From: Pseudomonadota bacterium
GTDB taxonomy: Bacteria > Pseudomonadota > Alphaproteobacteria > Acetobacterales > Acetobacteraceae
Assembly (NCBI GenBank): GCA_021801255.1
Contig: JAJYYH010000036.1
Coordinates: forward strand, 248,001-312,000
Direction: 5' to 3'
DNA length: 64,000 nt
The translations under genes and the position numbers were made by a program. Position 1 is the first letter of the stretch; each line of letters begins with the position of its first letter. Of this stretch, positions 43,619-51,768 are shown in pieces. The notes beneath the pieces were generated by a model. That model was not told the DNA's origin, ran no database searches, and saw only the letters and a list, made by a program, of their open reading frames with translations.

Positions 43619-44724
43619 GCCGGATGCTCCTTCGCCGGGCTCGGTTCAGGCAAGGCGGAAGGGCGGGCGCGGGAAAACACGCGGACGAGGCCGTGGGGTA
43701 AAAAAAGTGTCGTCAGGATGAACAGGAAGCCGAGCGCATACAGCCAGACATCGGGGAGCGCGCTGGTAAAATAGGTTTTGCCAAAATTGACCAGGATGGC
43801 CCCGAGTATGGCGCCCACCAGCGTGCCGCGCCCACCAACCGCGACCCAGATCACCGCCTCGATCGAATTTGCCGGAGAAAATTCGCCGGGATTGATGATG
43901 CCGACCTGCGGCACGTAAAGCGCGCCGCCAATGCCGGCAATGATCGCCGAGAGAACGAAGACAAAAAGCTTGTAGGATTCTGGACGATAGCCGAGGAAAC
44001 GCGTGCGGCTTTCGGTATCGCGCACGGCAATCAGGATTTTGCCGAGACGCGAGGCGACGACATAGCGCGCCAGGAGAAAAGCCCCGGCAAGCGCGATGGC
44101 GGTTGCCAGCAGAAGCGCATTCCGTGTTGCGTCGGCATGCAGATCGAAGCCGATGATGTCCTTGAAATCGGTGAGGCCGTTATTGCCACCGAAACCCATA
44201 TTGTTGCGGAAGAAGGCGAGCAGCAGCGCAAAGGTGAGGGCCTGGGTGATGATCGAGAGATAGACGCCCGAAACCCGCGAGCGGAAGGCGAGGTAGCCAA
44301 AGACGAGGGCGAGCAGCGCTGGCACCACGAGCGCCATCAGGGCGGCGAAGGCGAAATGGTTGAAGCCGTACCAGTACCAGGGAAGTTCGGTCCAGTTGAG
44401 AAACACCATGAAATCGGGAAGCGTCGCGTTGCCATAGACGCCGCGCGTGCCGATCTCGCGCATCAGATACATGCCCATGGCATAGCCGCCGAGCGCGAAG
44501 AACGCCGCATGGCCGAGGCTCAGGATGCCGGCATAGCCCCAGACGAGATCGAGCGCGAGCGCCAGCATGGCATAGCAAAGATATTTGCCGACCAGTGAGA
44601 TCACGAAGACCGATACATGCAGTGCCGCCGTAGGGGGTAGCGCGGCATTGCCAAGCGCCAGGAGTGCCGCGCCGCCGATGATGAGAACAGGGACGAGGAA
44701 CGAGGCGACGGTTGCGCGCGTCAT
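43615..44724 (-). CDS. urtC: Urea ABC transporter permease UrtC
   Basis: This 369-residue inner-membrane permease of the LivM type has about nine or ten hydrophobic helices. Family segments LSLGHAAFFALGGYAMGMYLM and GGRGTLVGAILGAILVNFGKTYF are present. A longer periplasmic insertion around residues 90-130, typical of UrtC compared with LivM, is seen. It overlaps urtB by four bases (ATGA). Confidence 0.95.
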   Translation of the reverse strand: MTRATVASFLVPVLIIGGAALLALGNAALPPTAALHVSVFVISLVGKYLCYAMLALALDLVWGYAGILSLGHAAFFALGGYAMGMYLMREIGTRGVYGNATLPDFMVFLNWTELPWYWYGFNHFAFAALMALVVPALLALVFGYLAFRSRVSGVYLSIITQALTFALLLAFFRNNMGFGGNNGLTDFKDIIGFDLHADATRNALLLATAIALAGAFLLARYVVASRLGKILIAVRDTESRTRFLGYRPESYKLFVFVLSAIIAGIGGALYVPQVGIINPGEFSPANSIEAVIWVAVGGRGTLVGAILGAILVNFGKTYFTSALPDVWLYALGFLFILTTLFLPHGLVRVFSRARPSALPEPSPAKEHPA

Positions 44725-46301
44725 GCTTCCGCTGCCCGCCCCTTGAGCGGGAACAACCCGCGTGGGCGCCGCTGGATGAACAGGATCACCAGCACAAGAA
44801 CGGCGATTTTACCGAGCACGGCGCCCGCGAACGGTTCAAGGAATTTATTGACGATACCGAGAAGAATGGCACCGAGCGCGGTGCCCCAGAGATTGCCGAC
44901 GCCGCCGAACACCACCACCATGAAACTGTCGATGATATAGCCCTGACCAAGATTGGGGCTGACATTGTCGATCTGACTGAGCGCCACCCCGGCCATGCCG
45001 GCGACACCCGAGCCGAGGCCGAAGGTGAGCGCGTCGATCCACGGTGTGCGAATGCCCATCGCCGCCGCCATGGCGCGATTCTGCGTCACCGCCCGCATCT
45101 TGAGGCCGAGCGAGGTATAGCGCAGCAGCGCCATCAGCGCGGCAAAAACCAGAAACGCAAAGACGATGATGGTGAGCCGGTTGAGGGTAATCGTAAGGCC
45201 GCCGAGAGGCACTGCCCCACTCATCCAGGCGGGTGTGCCGACCTCGCGATTGGTCGGGCCAAAAATCGATCGTACGGCTTGTTGCAGAACCAGGCTTAGC
45301 CCCCAGGTGGCGAGCAGGGTTTCGAGCGGACGGCCGTAGAGAAAGCGGATCAGGCTGCGCTCGACGACAATGCCGACGAGGCCGGCACAGAGGAAAGCGA
45401 GCGGCACCGCGATGACGAGGCTTACGCCGAACAACCCCGGGGCATTCTGCCGAACGGTTTCCTGGACGACGAAGGTGACATAGGCGCCGATCATCACCAT
45501 TTCGCCATGCGCCATGTTGATCACGCCCATCACGCCGAAGGTGATGGCAAGCCCGATCGCGGCGAGCAGCAGCACCGAGCCAAGGCTGAGACCATAGAAC
45601 ACACCCTCCAGCATATCCCATAGTTGCAACACACGCTGGATCGCCATCACTCCGTCATGCGCGGCGGTCGCGACCGCGGGCGAGGCGTTGGGGAGCGAGG
45701 CGAGCAGCGCGCTCGCATCGAGATCGCCGCGGGCGCGGATGACCGCGACGGCGGCGAGTTTTTCCGCATCCGGCGCCGTGGCGCTGGTCAGGATCGCCGC
45801 GGCGCGGGCCTGCTCCATGGCCAGTCGCACGGCTGGATCGCGCTCTTTGGCGAGCGCGCGGTCGAGCACGGGAAGCAGGGCCGCGTCGCGCGATTTGAAT
45901 ACCGCTTCCGCGGCGCCGCGACGGGTTGCGGGGTCGGTCGCGAAAAGCTGCAAGCCGCCGAGCGCTGCTGCCACCGCGCGGCGGACGCCATTGTTCACCC
46001 GCAGACGTTTGAGCGCATCTTCATCAGGCATTGCGGGCGCCCCGCTATCGGCGGCAACGAAGTTTCCCTCGGCCTTGCGAATGTAGAGCCCGCCCGCCGC
46101 GTCGGCATAGAGATGGCCGGCCTGGAGGGCGGTGATGATCGCGCCGGCGCGGGGGTCGCCGGAGGTCGCGAGTTCACCGATGCCGGCCGCCATCGCATCG
46201 TAATCCTGCGATGCGATGGCGGCGAAGGCCGGTTCGACCTGCTGCGCCCGCGCGAGTGCGGGCGGGAGCAGCAGCAGAACGAGAAGCAGAAACGCGCGCA
46301 T
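44721..46301 (-). CDS. urtB: Urea ABC transporter permease UrtB
   Basis: This 526-residue protein has a signal sequence (ARAQQ), a long periplasmic domain of about 220 residues with HEAT-like helical pairs, and a C-terminal LivH-type permease of about 290 residues (INMAHGEMVMIGAYVTF and GGVGNLWGTALGAILLG). The N-terminal domain is the normal feature separating UrtB from LivH. The ATG at 46301 gives a proper signal peptide; an upstream in-frame ATG at 46328 would overlap the urtA stop. Confidence 0.95.
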   Translation of the reverse strand: MRAFLLLVLLLLPPALARAQQVEPAFAAIASQDYDAMAAGIGELATSGDPRAGAIITALQAGHLYADAAGGLYIRKAEGNFVAADSGAPAMPDEDALKRLRVNNGVRRAVAAALGGLQLFATDPATRRGAAEAVFKSRDAALLPVLDRALAKERDPAVRLAMEQARAAAILTSATAPDAEKLAAVAVIRARGDLDASALLASLPNASPAVATAAHDGVMAIQRVLQLWDMLEGVFYGLSLGSVLLLAAIGLAITFGVMGVINMAHGEMVMIGAYVTFVVQETVRQNAPGLFGVSLVIAVPLAFLCAGLVGIVVERSLIRFLYGRPLETLLATWGLSLVLQQAVRSIFGPTNREVGTPAWMSGAVPLGGLTITLNRLTIIVFAFLVFAALMALLRYTSLGLKMRAVTQNRAMAAAMGIRTPWIDALTFGLGSGVAGMAGVALSQIDNVSPNLGQGYIIDSFMVVVFGGVGNLWGTALGAILLGIVNKFLEPFAGAVLGKIAVLVLVILFIQRRPRGLFPLKGRAAEA

Positions 46302-46308
46302 GCGGCGG

Positions 46309-47640
46309 CTATTTGCTCGCGCCGCCACACTTGCCGGTCTTGACGTTGAAATTGCCGCACGAAAGCGGCGCGCGCCAATCGCCGATCAGATCCTTGGTTT
46401 CGGCGACATAAGGCGACCATTCCTGCGCGACGACCAGGCCCGGCGTTTGCGAGACGATGTTGAACTGCCCATCATCCTGGATTTCGCCGATCAGCACCGG
46501 CTTGGTGATGTGATGATTGCCCATCAGCGTCGAATAGCCGCCGGAAAGATTGGGCACCGAAACGCCGATGAGCGCGTCGATCACCGCGTTGGTGTCGGTG
46601 GTGCCCGCCTTCTTCACTGCGTTCACCCACATATTGAAGCCGATATAATGCGCCTCCATCGGGTCGTTGGTAGTACGCTTCGGATTCTTGATGAACTCGT
46701 GCCATTGCTTGATGAACGTCTTGTTCTCCGGCGTATCGACGCTCATGAAATAATTCCACGCCGCGAGGTGTCCCACGAGCGGCTTGGTATCCATGCCCGC
46801 GAGTTCTTCCTCGCCGACGCTAAAGGCGACGACTGGAATGTCGGTCGCCTTGATGCCCTGGTTGCCCAGCTCCTTGTAGAACGGCACGTTGGCATCGCCG
46901 TTGATCGTCGAGACCACGGCGGTCTTTTTGCCCGCCGAGCCGAACTGCTTGATCTGGGCTACGATATTCTGCCAGTCGGAATGGCCGAAAGGCGTGTAGT
47001 TGATCATGATGTCGCCCTGCGCGACACCCTTCAGCTTGAGATAGGCTTCGAGAATCTGGTTGGTGGTACGAGGATAAACATAATCGGTGCCGGCGAGCAC
47101 CCAGCGCTCGACCTTGTCCTCCTTCATCAGGTAATCGACCGCCGGGATCGCCTGCTGATTGGGCGCCGCCCCCGTATAGACAACGTTGCGGCTGCACTCC
47201 TGGCCTTCGTACTGCACCGGATAGAACAGCAAGCCGTTCAGCTCCTCGAAGACGGGCAGAACGGATTTGCGCGATACGCTGGTCCAGCAGCCGAATACGG
47301 CGGCGCATTTGTCGGTGCTGAGAAGGCCGCGCGCCTTCTCGGCGAAAAGCGGCCAGTTCGAGGCAGGATCGACCACGACGGGAACAAGCTTCCGCCCGAG
47401 CACCCCGCCCTTTTTGTTTTGCGCCTCGATCAGCATCAGCATGACATCCTTGAGCGTCGTCTCGCTGATCGCCATGGTGCCGGAAAGTGAATGCAGAATG
47501 CCGATCTTGATCGGCCCGCTCTCTGCTGCGTGCGCGGAGGAGATGCCAAATTTCGCCACGCCCATTGTCGCCGCGGCGAGCGCGGCAGCGCCCAGGCCGC
47601 CGAACTGGCGGCGGGTGAGGGAGGTTCCGTCAGAGTCCAT
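46309..47640 (-). CDS. urtA: Urea ABC transporter substrate-binding protein UrtA
   Basis: This 443-residue periplasmic binding protein has a Tat-type signal (LTRRQFGGL, then a hydrophobic segment and AHAAE). The mature part begins IKIGILHSLSGTMAISE, and YPVQYEGQECSRNVVYTGAAPNQQ and FNMWVNAVKKAGTTD are typical of UrtA. It heads urtABCDE-ureD...G; the sigma-54-type promoter about 65 bases upstream suggests nitrogen control. Confidence 0.97.
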   Translation of the reverse strand: MDSDGTSLTRRQFGGLGAAALAAATMGVAKFGISSAHAAESGPIKIGILHSLSGTMAISETTLKDVMLMLIEAQNKKGGVLGRKLVPVVVDPASNWPLFAEKARGLLSTDKCAAVFGCWTSVSRKSVLPVFEELNGLLFYPVQYEGQECSRNVVYTGAAPNQQAIPAVDYLMKEDKVERWVLAGTDYVYPRTTNQILEAYLKLKGVAQGDIMINYTPFGHSDWQNIVAQIKQFGSAGKKTAVVSTINGDANVPFYKELGNQGIKATDIPVVAFSVGEEELAGMDTKPLVGHLAAWNYFMSVDTPENKTFIKQWHEFIKNPKRTTNDPMEAHYIGFNMWVNAVKKAGTTDTNAVIDALIGVSVPNLSGGYSTLMGNHHITKPVLIGEIQDDGQFNIVSQTPGLVVAQEWSPYVAETKDLIGDWRAPLSCGNFNVKTGKCGGASK

Positions 47641-47704
47641 CGCTCTTGTCCTTTTTCGCTCTCTTTGTTCCCGGCCGTTCCTGAAAGCTCCGGTCGCGCC
47701 TTAA

Positions 47705-47723
47705 TGTGCAACGGGCGTGCCAG
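47705..47723 (-). promoter_or_regulatory. Sigma-54-type promoter for the urt-ure operon
   Basis: On the minus strand CTGGCACG-CCCG-TTGCA matches the YTGGCACG-N4-TTGCW consensus fully, with the -24 GG and -12 GC doublets in register. Transcription would start near 47696, about 56 bases before the urtA ATG. No palindromic GCAC-N-GTGC NtrC site is obvious upstream; the space is occupied by palindromic repeats. Confidence 0.75.
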
Positions 47724-47732
47724 GAACGAAGG

Positions 47733-47865
47733 CGAGGGGTCTGCCTCTCGAACCCCACCAGGGATCGACGTCCCTGGACCCTCTCCAGGATCGGGGCCTC
47801 GGGCCTCAGGCCCGAGCGAGGTCAAGGGGCGGAGCCCGTTGCCTTCTTTTTAGGCAACGGGCTCC
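47733..47865. repeat. Palindromic repeat array upstream of urtA
   Basis: Four hairpins lie in a row: CGAGGGGTCTGCCTCTCG, CCAGGGATCGACGTCCCTGG, TCGGGCCTCAGGCCCGA and a 13-base perfect stem GGAGCCCGTTGCC/GGCAACGGGCTCC (47831-47843 and 47853-47865) with a T-rich loop. Order and sequence mirror the 10144-10330 array. The last hairpin lies just after the mch stop and probably ends mch transcription. Confidence 0.7.
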
Positions 47866-47880
47866 GGAAAAGCGCGTGGA

Positions 47881-48834
47881 TCAATCGAAGGCGATGTCGA
47901 GATTGGCGGGGTCGAGCTGCCCGGCATGAAAGGAGCGGCCGGTGTCGAGAGCGGTGACGATGGCGGCGGCGGGGCTGAAGAGCGCGCCGTCGATCGCGTA
48001 GAAATCGCCCTTCACGGCGCGGAAAATCTCGGCGAAGGGCCGGCCATAATCGCGCGAGGTGGCGGAGGGCAGGCGTTCGGCGAGCGCTTTCGCCTCGTCC
48101 TCCGGCCCGGTGACAAAGAGATGGACGCGCCCGCCGAAGATGATGGCGTCATTCGTGCGGCCCATGGCGGTGATGAAATCGGGATGCGGGGGTGCGAGCG
48201 GGGCGGCGGCGGCGCCGTCCCGGATGCGATCGAGCGGGAAATGCAGTTCGTGCGCCTTGTGCAGCGCCACTTCCAGCACGCGGGCCACCACCTGGACGGC
48301 GCCGGCGAGGCTTTGCGTCGGCGCGTAGATGATGCCGAGACGGTCCGGGGCGAGGCCGCAATCGGTGGCCACTTTCTCGACGATGGCGGCGGGCGGCGGC
48401 TTGGCGCTTTCCAGCACCAGGACCGCGTGATCGGCGCGATCGGCATAGCCGAGTTCCTCGAACAGCTTCTCCTTCCGCGCGAGCGCCCGGGCGGGGCCAG
48501 AGCCGAGGGCGAAAAATTTTTCATGCGCGAGGCTCCAGCCGGCGTATTGGCTGGCGAGGCAGGCGAACACCGGCCGCGAGGAGGCAACCGCGAGGGTCAG
48601 CGGCCAGCGCGCGAGCGCCGCGTCATGGGCGAGCGTGACGCGCCCCAATCCGCCCATGCAGATCTCGGCGATGCGCCGCCCGGCCTCGATGCCGCCGGGA
48701 TGCGCGGCACCGGCGTCAACGAGATGCTCGCCGAGACTGCCGCGGCTGACCCCGAGACGAAGGCTTTCGGCCGCGCCGCAGAGCTTTTCAAAAAGATCCC
48801 AGGCGTCGCGGTTGAGGCTGATCGGTTCGCTCAT
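47881..48834 (-). CDS. mch: Methenyltetrahydromethanopterin cyclohydrolase
   Basis: Mch interconverts methenyl- and 5-formyl-tetrahydromethanopterin in the bacterial formaldehyde-oxidation pathway. The 317-residue protein matches the family through its length, the N-terminal [23 protein letters not shown], the [16 protein letters not shown] segment and [11 protein letters not shown]. Other H4MPT genes (fae, mtdB, fhcABCD) are not next to it. It is a single minus-strand gene upstream of the urt promoter region. Confidence 0.9.
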   Translation of the reverse strand: MSEPISLNRDAWDLFEKLCGAAESLRLGVSRGSLGEHLVDAGAAHPGGIEAGRRIAEICMGGLGRVTLAHDAALARWPLTLAVASSRPVFACLASQYAGWSLAHEKFFALGSGPARALARKEKLFEELGYADRADHAVLVLESAKPPPAAIVEKVATDCGLAPDRLGIIYAPTQSLAGAVQVVARVLEVALHKAHELHFPLDRIRDGAAAAPLAPPHPDFITAMGRTNDAIIFGGRVHLFVTGPEDEAKALAERLPSATSRDYGRPFAEIFRAVKGDFYAIDGALFSPAAAIVTALDTGRSFHAGQLDPANLDIAFD

Positions 48835-49125
48835 AGACGGGTTCCTCGCGGAAAATTTGCCCTGCGAGAGCCTATAGGGCAGATCTCAGAGCATGAAAAT
48901 CTGGCGAGCCTGAAAAGCGGGATCTTCCCCGAAAAGATTGTAAAGGCTCCCCCTTTGCTAGGATCCCAAGGGGAAGCAAAGCCCATGGCCTTTACGTGCT
49001 CCTGGATCCTAGAAACATTCAAAACACCCTTCACCCGATTGCCCTGTCGGCGCACCCGCCAAACGTGGCGTGATCACTGGAAACCTGCTTAGGCTCCGGG
49101 TGACGGCAGGAAAGGCAGGATCGCC
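48835..49125. other. Divergent intergenic region with half repeat and large hairpin
   Basis: It contains a half copy of the dispersed hairpin repeat (48896-48938, CAGAGCATGAAAATCTGGCG) followed by a nested stem-loop. Outer arms are GTAAAGGC (48940-48947) and GCCTTTAC (48988-48995), and inner arms CTTTGCT and AGCAAAG. A competing pair TAGGATCC (48959-48966) and GGATCCTA (49004-49011) overlaps it. Both flanking genes read outward, so this is not a terminator. Confidence 0.5.
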
Positions 49126-49899
49126 ATGGAAGTTGCCTGCGAACTCGGGAATTCGGTCCGCCCGCGCGGCGCGCTCGCTTGCCTGCGCGACCGGGCGAGC
49201 TTTCACCTCTTGCTCGCGATCTTCTGTCTCGCCAGCCTGGTCTGGAGCCAGCTCGCTGGCGTGCTGTTCCATCTGCTGCCACGCCGGGAAGGGGCGGCGC
49301 TCGGGCGGTTCGTCATCATGGCCGGGTGCCGCGCCGGGCTGGCGCTGATGCGGCTGGCGGGGCTCGCGCGCTGCGACCTCGCGGCCCTCGACGCGCTGCC
49401 TGCCCGCGGCCCGGCGGTGATCGCCTGCAACCATCCCTCGCTCCTGGATGCGGTACTGGTGCTTTCCCGCCTGCCCGACGCGGTGTGCATCGCCAAGGCG
49501 GAGTTGTGGGACAATCCATTCCTCGGCGGCAGCGTCCGTCTGGCCGGCTATATCCGCAACGACGCGGCGCTGGCGCTGATCCGCGCCGCCTCTCGCGCGC
49601 TGCGGGAGGGACGGCAATTGGTGATTTTCCCGGAGGGCACGCGCTCCGCCGGCCAGGGCCTCGGACCTTTCAAGCCGGGTTTCGCCGCCATGGCCAAGAT
49701 GGCCCGCGTGCCGGTGCAGAGCGTTTTCCTCTCCAGCAACACACCCTATCTGCGGCGCGGCTGGCCGCTCTGGCGCAGGCCCGATTTCCCGCTCGCCTAT
49801 CGCGCGAAATGCGGCCGGCGCATCATGGTGCGCGGCGATATCGGCGCCGCGGCGGCCGCGATTGAACGCTACTTCGCCGAAGAAATCTCCCGCGCATGA
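49126..49899 (+). CDS. 1-acyl-glycerol-3-phosphate acyltransferase (PlsC family)
   Basis: This 257-residue membrane-associated acyltransferase has a hydrophobic segment at about residues 27-48, the catalytic HX4D motif in NHPSLLD and the phosphate-binding FPEGTRS. PlsC proteins add the second acyl chain to lysophosphatidate. Because it starts a cluster with a GT2 glycosyltransferase, an LpxL-like acyltransferase and a halogenase-like flavoenzyme, it may instead build a specialised lipid. It overlaps the GT2 gene by four bases. Confidence 0.85.
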   Translation: MEVACELGNSVRPRGALACLRDRASFHLLLAIFCLASLVWSQLAGVLFHLLPRREGAALGRFVIMAGCRAGLALMRLAGLARCDLAALDALPARGPAVIACNHPSLLDAVLVLSRLPDAVCIAKAELWDNPFLGGSVRLAGYIRNDAALALIRAASRALREGRQLVIFPEGTRSAGQGLGPFKPGFAAMAKMARVPVQSVFLSSNTPYLRRGWPLWRRPDFPLAYRAKCGRRIMVRGDIGAAAAAIERYFAEEISRA

Positions 49900-50660
49900 C
49901 GCCCTCGGCAACCCATCTGGTGGTGATCCCGAGCTACAACACCGGCCCCGCCGTCCTGGCGACGGTGCGCGCCGCGCGCGCCGTCTGGGCGCCGGTCTGG
50001 GTGGTGGTGGACGGCAGCACCGATGGCACCGCGCAGCTTCTTGAGAGCGAGGTGGCGCGCGATCGGCATCTGCGGGTGCTGGTGCTGCCACGAAACCAGG
50101 GCAAGGGAAGTGCGGTGCGGCACGGGCTGCGGGCGGCGCGGGCGGCGGGCTTCACCCATGCGCTGACCCTCGATGCCGACGGCCAGCATCCGGCCGCGCA
50201 TATTCCCCGCTTCATGGCCGCCTCGCTTGCCGAGCCGCGGGCGATGGTGCTCGGCGTGCCAGTGTTCGACGAAGCCGCGCCAGCCTTGCGCGTCCATGGG
50301 CGGCGCATTTCCAACTGGTGGACGCGGCTTGAGACCGGCGGCGCTGTGCGCGATTCGCTGTTCGGCTTCCGCGTCTATCCGATCGCGCCCTTGCTCGCGG
50401 CGATGCAGACGACGCGGTGGATGCGCCGTTTCGATTTCGACCCCGAAGCGGCGGTGCGACTCTGCTGGCAGGGGGTGCGCGCGATCAATCTGCCCGCCCC
50501 CGTCGTCTATCCCACGGCGGCGGAGGGCGGCGTGTCGCATTTCCGCTACGGACGCGACAATCTGCTGCTGAGCGGGATGCACCTGCGGCTGATGCTGATC
50601 TGGCTGGCGCGGCGCCTCGCCCGCTTGTCCCCGGCCTTCCTTGCCCAGCACAGGCTTTGA
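49896..50660 (+). CDS. Family 2 glycosyltransferase
   Basis: This 254-residue GT-A enzyme has VVIPSYNTG at the N-terminus, VDGSTDGT, NQGKGSAVRHGL and the metal-binding TLDADGQHPA. The final part, LLLSGMHLRLMLIWLARR, is amphipathic and may attach it to the membrane. It resembles dolichol-phosphate-mannose-synthase-like enzymes. Coupling with acyltransferases on both sides suggests glycosylation of a lipid, as in aryl-polyene-type clusters. Confidence 0.85.
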   Translation: MTPSATHLVVIPSYNTGPAVLATVRAARAVWAPVWVVVDGSTDGTAQLLESEVARDRHLRVLVLPRNQGKGSAVRHGLRAARAAGFTHALTLDADGQHPAAHIPRFMAASLAEPRAMVLGVPVFDEAAPALRVHGRRISNWWTRLETGGAVRDSLFGFRVYPIAPLLAAMQTTRWMRRFDFDPEAAVRLCWQGVRAINLPAPVVYPTAAEGGVSHFRYGRDNLLLSGMHLRLMLIWLARRLARLSPAFLAQHRL

Positions 50661-50664
50661 CGCG

Positions 50665-51576
50665 ATGGCCGCGGCTGGCGGTCGCATGAACTGGGCGAGG
50701 CAGCGCGAGCGCGGCGGGGCCCGTCTGCTCGGCGGCATGCTATGGCTCACCCGTCACCTGGGCTGGCACGTTGGCCAGATGCTGCTCTATCCGATCACGC
50801 TCTGGTTCTACGCCAGCTCGGCCGCCGCGCGCGCCGCCTCGCGCGAGTATCTCGCCCGCGTGCTCAACCACCCGGCGCGCGAGCGCGATGTGCTGCGGCA
50901 TTTTTTTACCTTCGCCTGCGTCATCCTCGACCGGGTTTTCTTCCTCTCGGGCCGCATCAAGGGGTTCGAGCTGCACGTGCGGGGGCTGGAGGCGATCACC
51001 GAAGTGGTGAACGCCGGCCGTGGCTGCATCCTGCTCGGCGCCCATCTCGGCAGTTTCGATGTGCTGCGCGCGTTCGGGCGGAACGCGCCGGTGCGGGTGC
51101 GCCCGGTGATGTTCCGCCGCAACAGCGGCCATCTGACCCGGCTGCTCGAAACGCTCGACCCCGAGCTGGCGCGCGACGTGATCGAGATCGGCGCGCCGGA
51201 GGGGATGCTGCGGGTCCACGAATGCCTCGCGCGGGGCGAGATCGTAGGCTTCCTGGCCGATCGCGCGCCGGCGCGGGAGCGCATGGTGAGCACCCAATTC
51301 CTCGGGGCCGAGGCGGAATTTCCCACGGGCCCCCTGGTGCTGGCCGCGGTCGCCGGCGCGCCGGTTGTGCTGTTTTATGGCATCCGCGCCGCGCCCCGGC
51401 GCTATATCATCCGCTTCGAGCGGTTCGCCGAGCGCATCGTCCTGCCGCGTGGGCGGCGCGAGGCGGAGCTTGGGGTGTGGATCGACGCCTATAGTAAAAG
51501 CCTCGCCGCCGCCTGCCGCGCCCACCCGTTCAACTGGTTCAATTTCTATCCGTTCTGGAGAGCCCGGGCGCGTTGA
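50665..51576 (+). CDS. LpxL/HtrB-like lipid acyltransferase
   Basis: The 303-residue protein of the lysophospholipid/lipid A acyltransferase family has a hydrophobic N-terminal segment (about residues 25-45), the catalytic HX4D motif in LGAHLGSFD, a second family motif EIVGFLADRAPARERM and the end FNWFNFYPFW. The ATG at 50665 is four bases after the GT2 stop; an ATG at 50686 is also possible. Its place in this cluster favours acylation of a glycosylated lipid over canonical lipid A synthesis. Confidence 0.82.
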   Translation: MAAAGGRMNWARQRERGGARLLGGMLWLTRHLGWHVGQMLLYPITLWFYASSAAARAASREYLARVLNHPARERDVLRHFFTFACVILDRVFFLSGRIKGFELHVRGLEAITEVVNAGRGCILLGAHLGSFDVLRAFGRNAPVRVRPVMFRRNSGHLTRLLETLDPELARDVIEIGAPEGMLRVHECLARGEIVGFLADRAPARERMVSTQFLGAEAEFPTGPLVLAAVAGAPVVLFYGIRAAPRRYIIRFERFAERIVLPRGRREAELGVWIDAYSKSLAAACRAHPFNWFNFYPFWRARAR

Positions 51577-51768
51577 CGGGGCAGGACCCGAGGCCATGGA
51601 ACGATTTCACCCCTGGACCCAAGCAGGCGGCGCTTTTGCAATCTTTCCCGAAAGGCTGGCTTTCCCGGAATGCCGGCTTTCCCCAAACACCAGTGTGGGG
51701 CGGCGCTGGTGTCCTTGCCGAGGGCTGGCTATATCCACAACATATGACGGTCTGCCGGCGAGCGGGGG
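51577..51768. other. 192-base spacer before the flavoenzyme gene
   Basis: It contains ACACCAG and CTGGTGT arms around TGTGGGGCGGCG and a repeated GGCTGGCTTTCCCGGA/GCCGGCTTTCCCCA. No gene is visible. It may contain a separate promoter for the flavoenzyme. Confidence 0.35.

Noticed and set aside
47740-47765. tRNA-like GGTTCGA arm near urtA
   Set aside because: The motif is part of the palindromic repeat array; no cloverleaf can be formed around it.
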